Source: an uncultured Armatimonadota bacterium
Lineage (GTDB): Bacteria > Armatimonadota > Fimbriimonadia > Fimbriimonadales > Fimbriimonadaceae
Direction of reading: 5' to 3'
Assembly (NCBI GenBank): GCA_946478935.1
Contig: CAMLEL010000133.1
Coordinates: 1 to 6,761 of the forward strand
DNA length: 6,761 nt
The position numbers and the translations under genes were made by a program. The notes under the pieces are model-generated. The model saw nothing but the letters and a program-made list of their open reading frames with translations. It searched no databases and was not told the DNA's origin. Below, one piece after another: positions 6,150 through 6,761 of the stretch (positions are counted from its first letter, which is position 1; each line of letters starts with the position of its first letter).

Positions 6150-6761
6150 ATGATCGCCGCCCTTGCCTGCGCCGTTCTCGGCCTGCTTCCAGTGGATGTT
6201 GAACTCAACTTCATTGGCTTTGAGGGGGTTCCACTTAAAGGCACGATGGTTTTGCCGGCGAATGCCAAGGGATCTCCGATGGTCGTCTTGCTTCCCGGTA
6301 GTGGCCCCACGGATCGGAACGGCAATCAGCCACCAGCTATGGTGACGGACCTGCTCAAGTCAATTGCTGCCGAACTTGCCGAAGCTGGCATTGGCAGCTT
6401 TCGGTTCGATAAACGAGCGGCTCACTCAAACGCCTCCCTGTGGCCCAAAAGCCCTGTTGAAATGGATAAGTTCTTCAGGTTCGAAGCCTTTGTTGGTGAT
6501 GCTGTCGCCGCGGTGAAATTTATCCGGTCTCGCCCGGAAGTGAATCCTGAACGACTTGGCCTCGCGGGCCACAGCGAGGGCGGTTTGATTACGGCCGTCG
6601 CTGTCGCCCAGCATCCTCGTTTGGTCAAATCGATCGCACTCCTATCGACAGCCAGCCGAACCCTCGACATTGTTCTCAAGGAACAAATCGATAATATCTT
6701 GAAGCTACAGAAAGCGTCTCCGGAGGTCCACAAGCAGCATATGGACAACCTTTCGGAAAGC
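6150..6761 (+). CDS. Alpha/beta hydrolase, serine-hydrolase type; partial, C-terminus off the right edge
   Basis: The frame is open from ATG at 6150 to the window end, giving 204 residues. The fold's N-terminal half is visible. A strand leads to VVLLPGSGPTDRNGN (45-59), the oxyanion-hole region seen in a family of secreted or cytoplasmic esterase/peptidase-like hydrolases. Next come FRFDKRA (84-90) and the nucleophile elbow GLAGHSEGG (137-145), with S142 as catalytic serine. The Asp and His of the triad would lie beyond the edge. The N-terminus (MIAALACAVLGLLP) is hydrophobic but has no positive charge, so export is uncertain. It follows lepB by 19 nt and may be the fourth gene of the operon. 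Substrate cannot be told from sequence. No Shine-Dalgarno is visible before the ATG. Confidence 0.88.
   Translation, partial: MIAALACAVLGLLPVDVELNFIGFEGVPLKGTMVLPANAKGSPMVVLLPGSGPTDRNGNQPPAMVTDLLKSIAAELAEAGIGSFRFDKRAAHSNASLWPKSPVEMDKFFRFEAFVGDAVAAVKFIRSRPEVNPERLGLAGHSEGGLITAVAVAQHPRLVKSIALLSTASRTLDIVLKEQIDNILKLQKASPEVHKQHMDNLSES

Overview
The window is ordinary bacterial chromosome, about 54-57% GC by eye. It holds two housekeeping blocks and one secreted protease gene. Genes are tightly packed and no gene-free stretch exceeds about 130 bp. I saw no tRNA, rRNA, CRISPR array, transposon or phage gene. I cannot name the organism. A two-subunit glycine decarboxylase P protein, a TrmD of the CGHYEG type and a secreted M43 metalloprotease would fit a deep-branching lineage such as Armatimonadota, but that is a low-confidence guess.

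Left block, positions 1-3923, mostly minus strand: gcvH (3923-3546) and gcvPA (3541-2216) form a tight pair read leftward. gcvPB (1180 to beyond position 1) is also read leftward and runs off the window edge. Together GcvH, GcvPA and GcvPB supply the lipoyl carrier and the heterotetrameric P protein of the glycine cleavage system. GcvT and the L protein are not here. A plus-strand gene for a secreted pappalysin/ulilysin-type (M43) zinc metalloprotease (1307-2182) sits between gcvPA and gcvPB. It has a good sigma70-like promoter and Shine-Dalgarno site, so the gcv cluster is interrupted by an opposing gene. A perfect 13-bp hairpin at the protease/gcvPA junction contains the gcvPA stop codon.

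Right block, positions 4026-6761, plus strand: trmD, rplS, lepB and a truncated alpha/beta hydrolase follow each other with gaps of 50, 3 and 19 nt, which suggests one operon with possible internal starts. TrmD (tRNA m1G37 methylation) and L19 serve translation. LepB removes signal peptides at the membrane and could plausibly process the two other exported products, the M43 protease and perhaps the hydrolase. The usual upstream partners rpsP and rimM are absent. trmD instead faces gcvH across a 102-bp divergent spacer.

I do not see a clearly novel multi-gene system. The points most worth a second look are the opposing protease gene inside the gcv cluster, the stop-codon hairpin, possible leaderless starts at trmD and the hydrolase, the diverged LepB boxes with a long insertion, and a hairpin that could mask the rplS ribosome-binding site.
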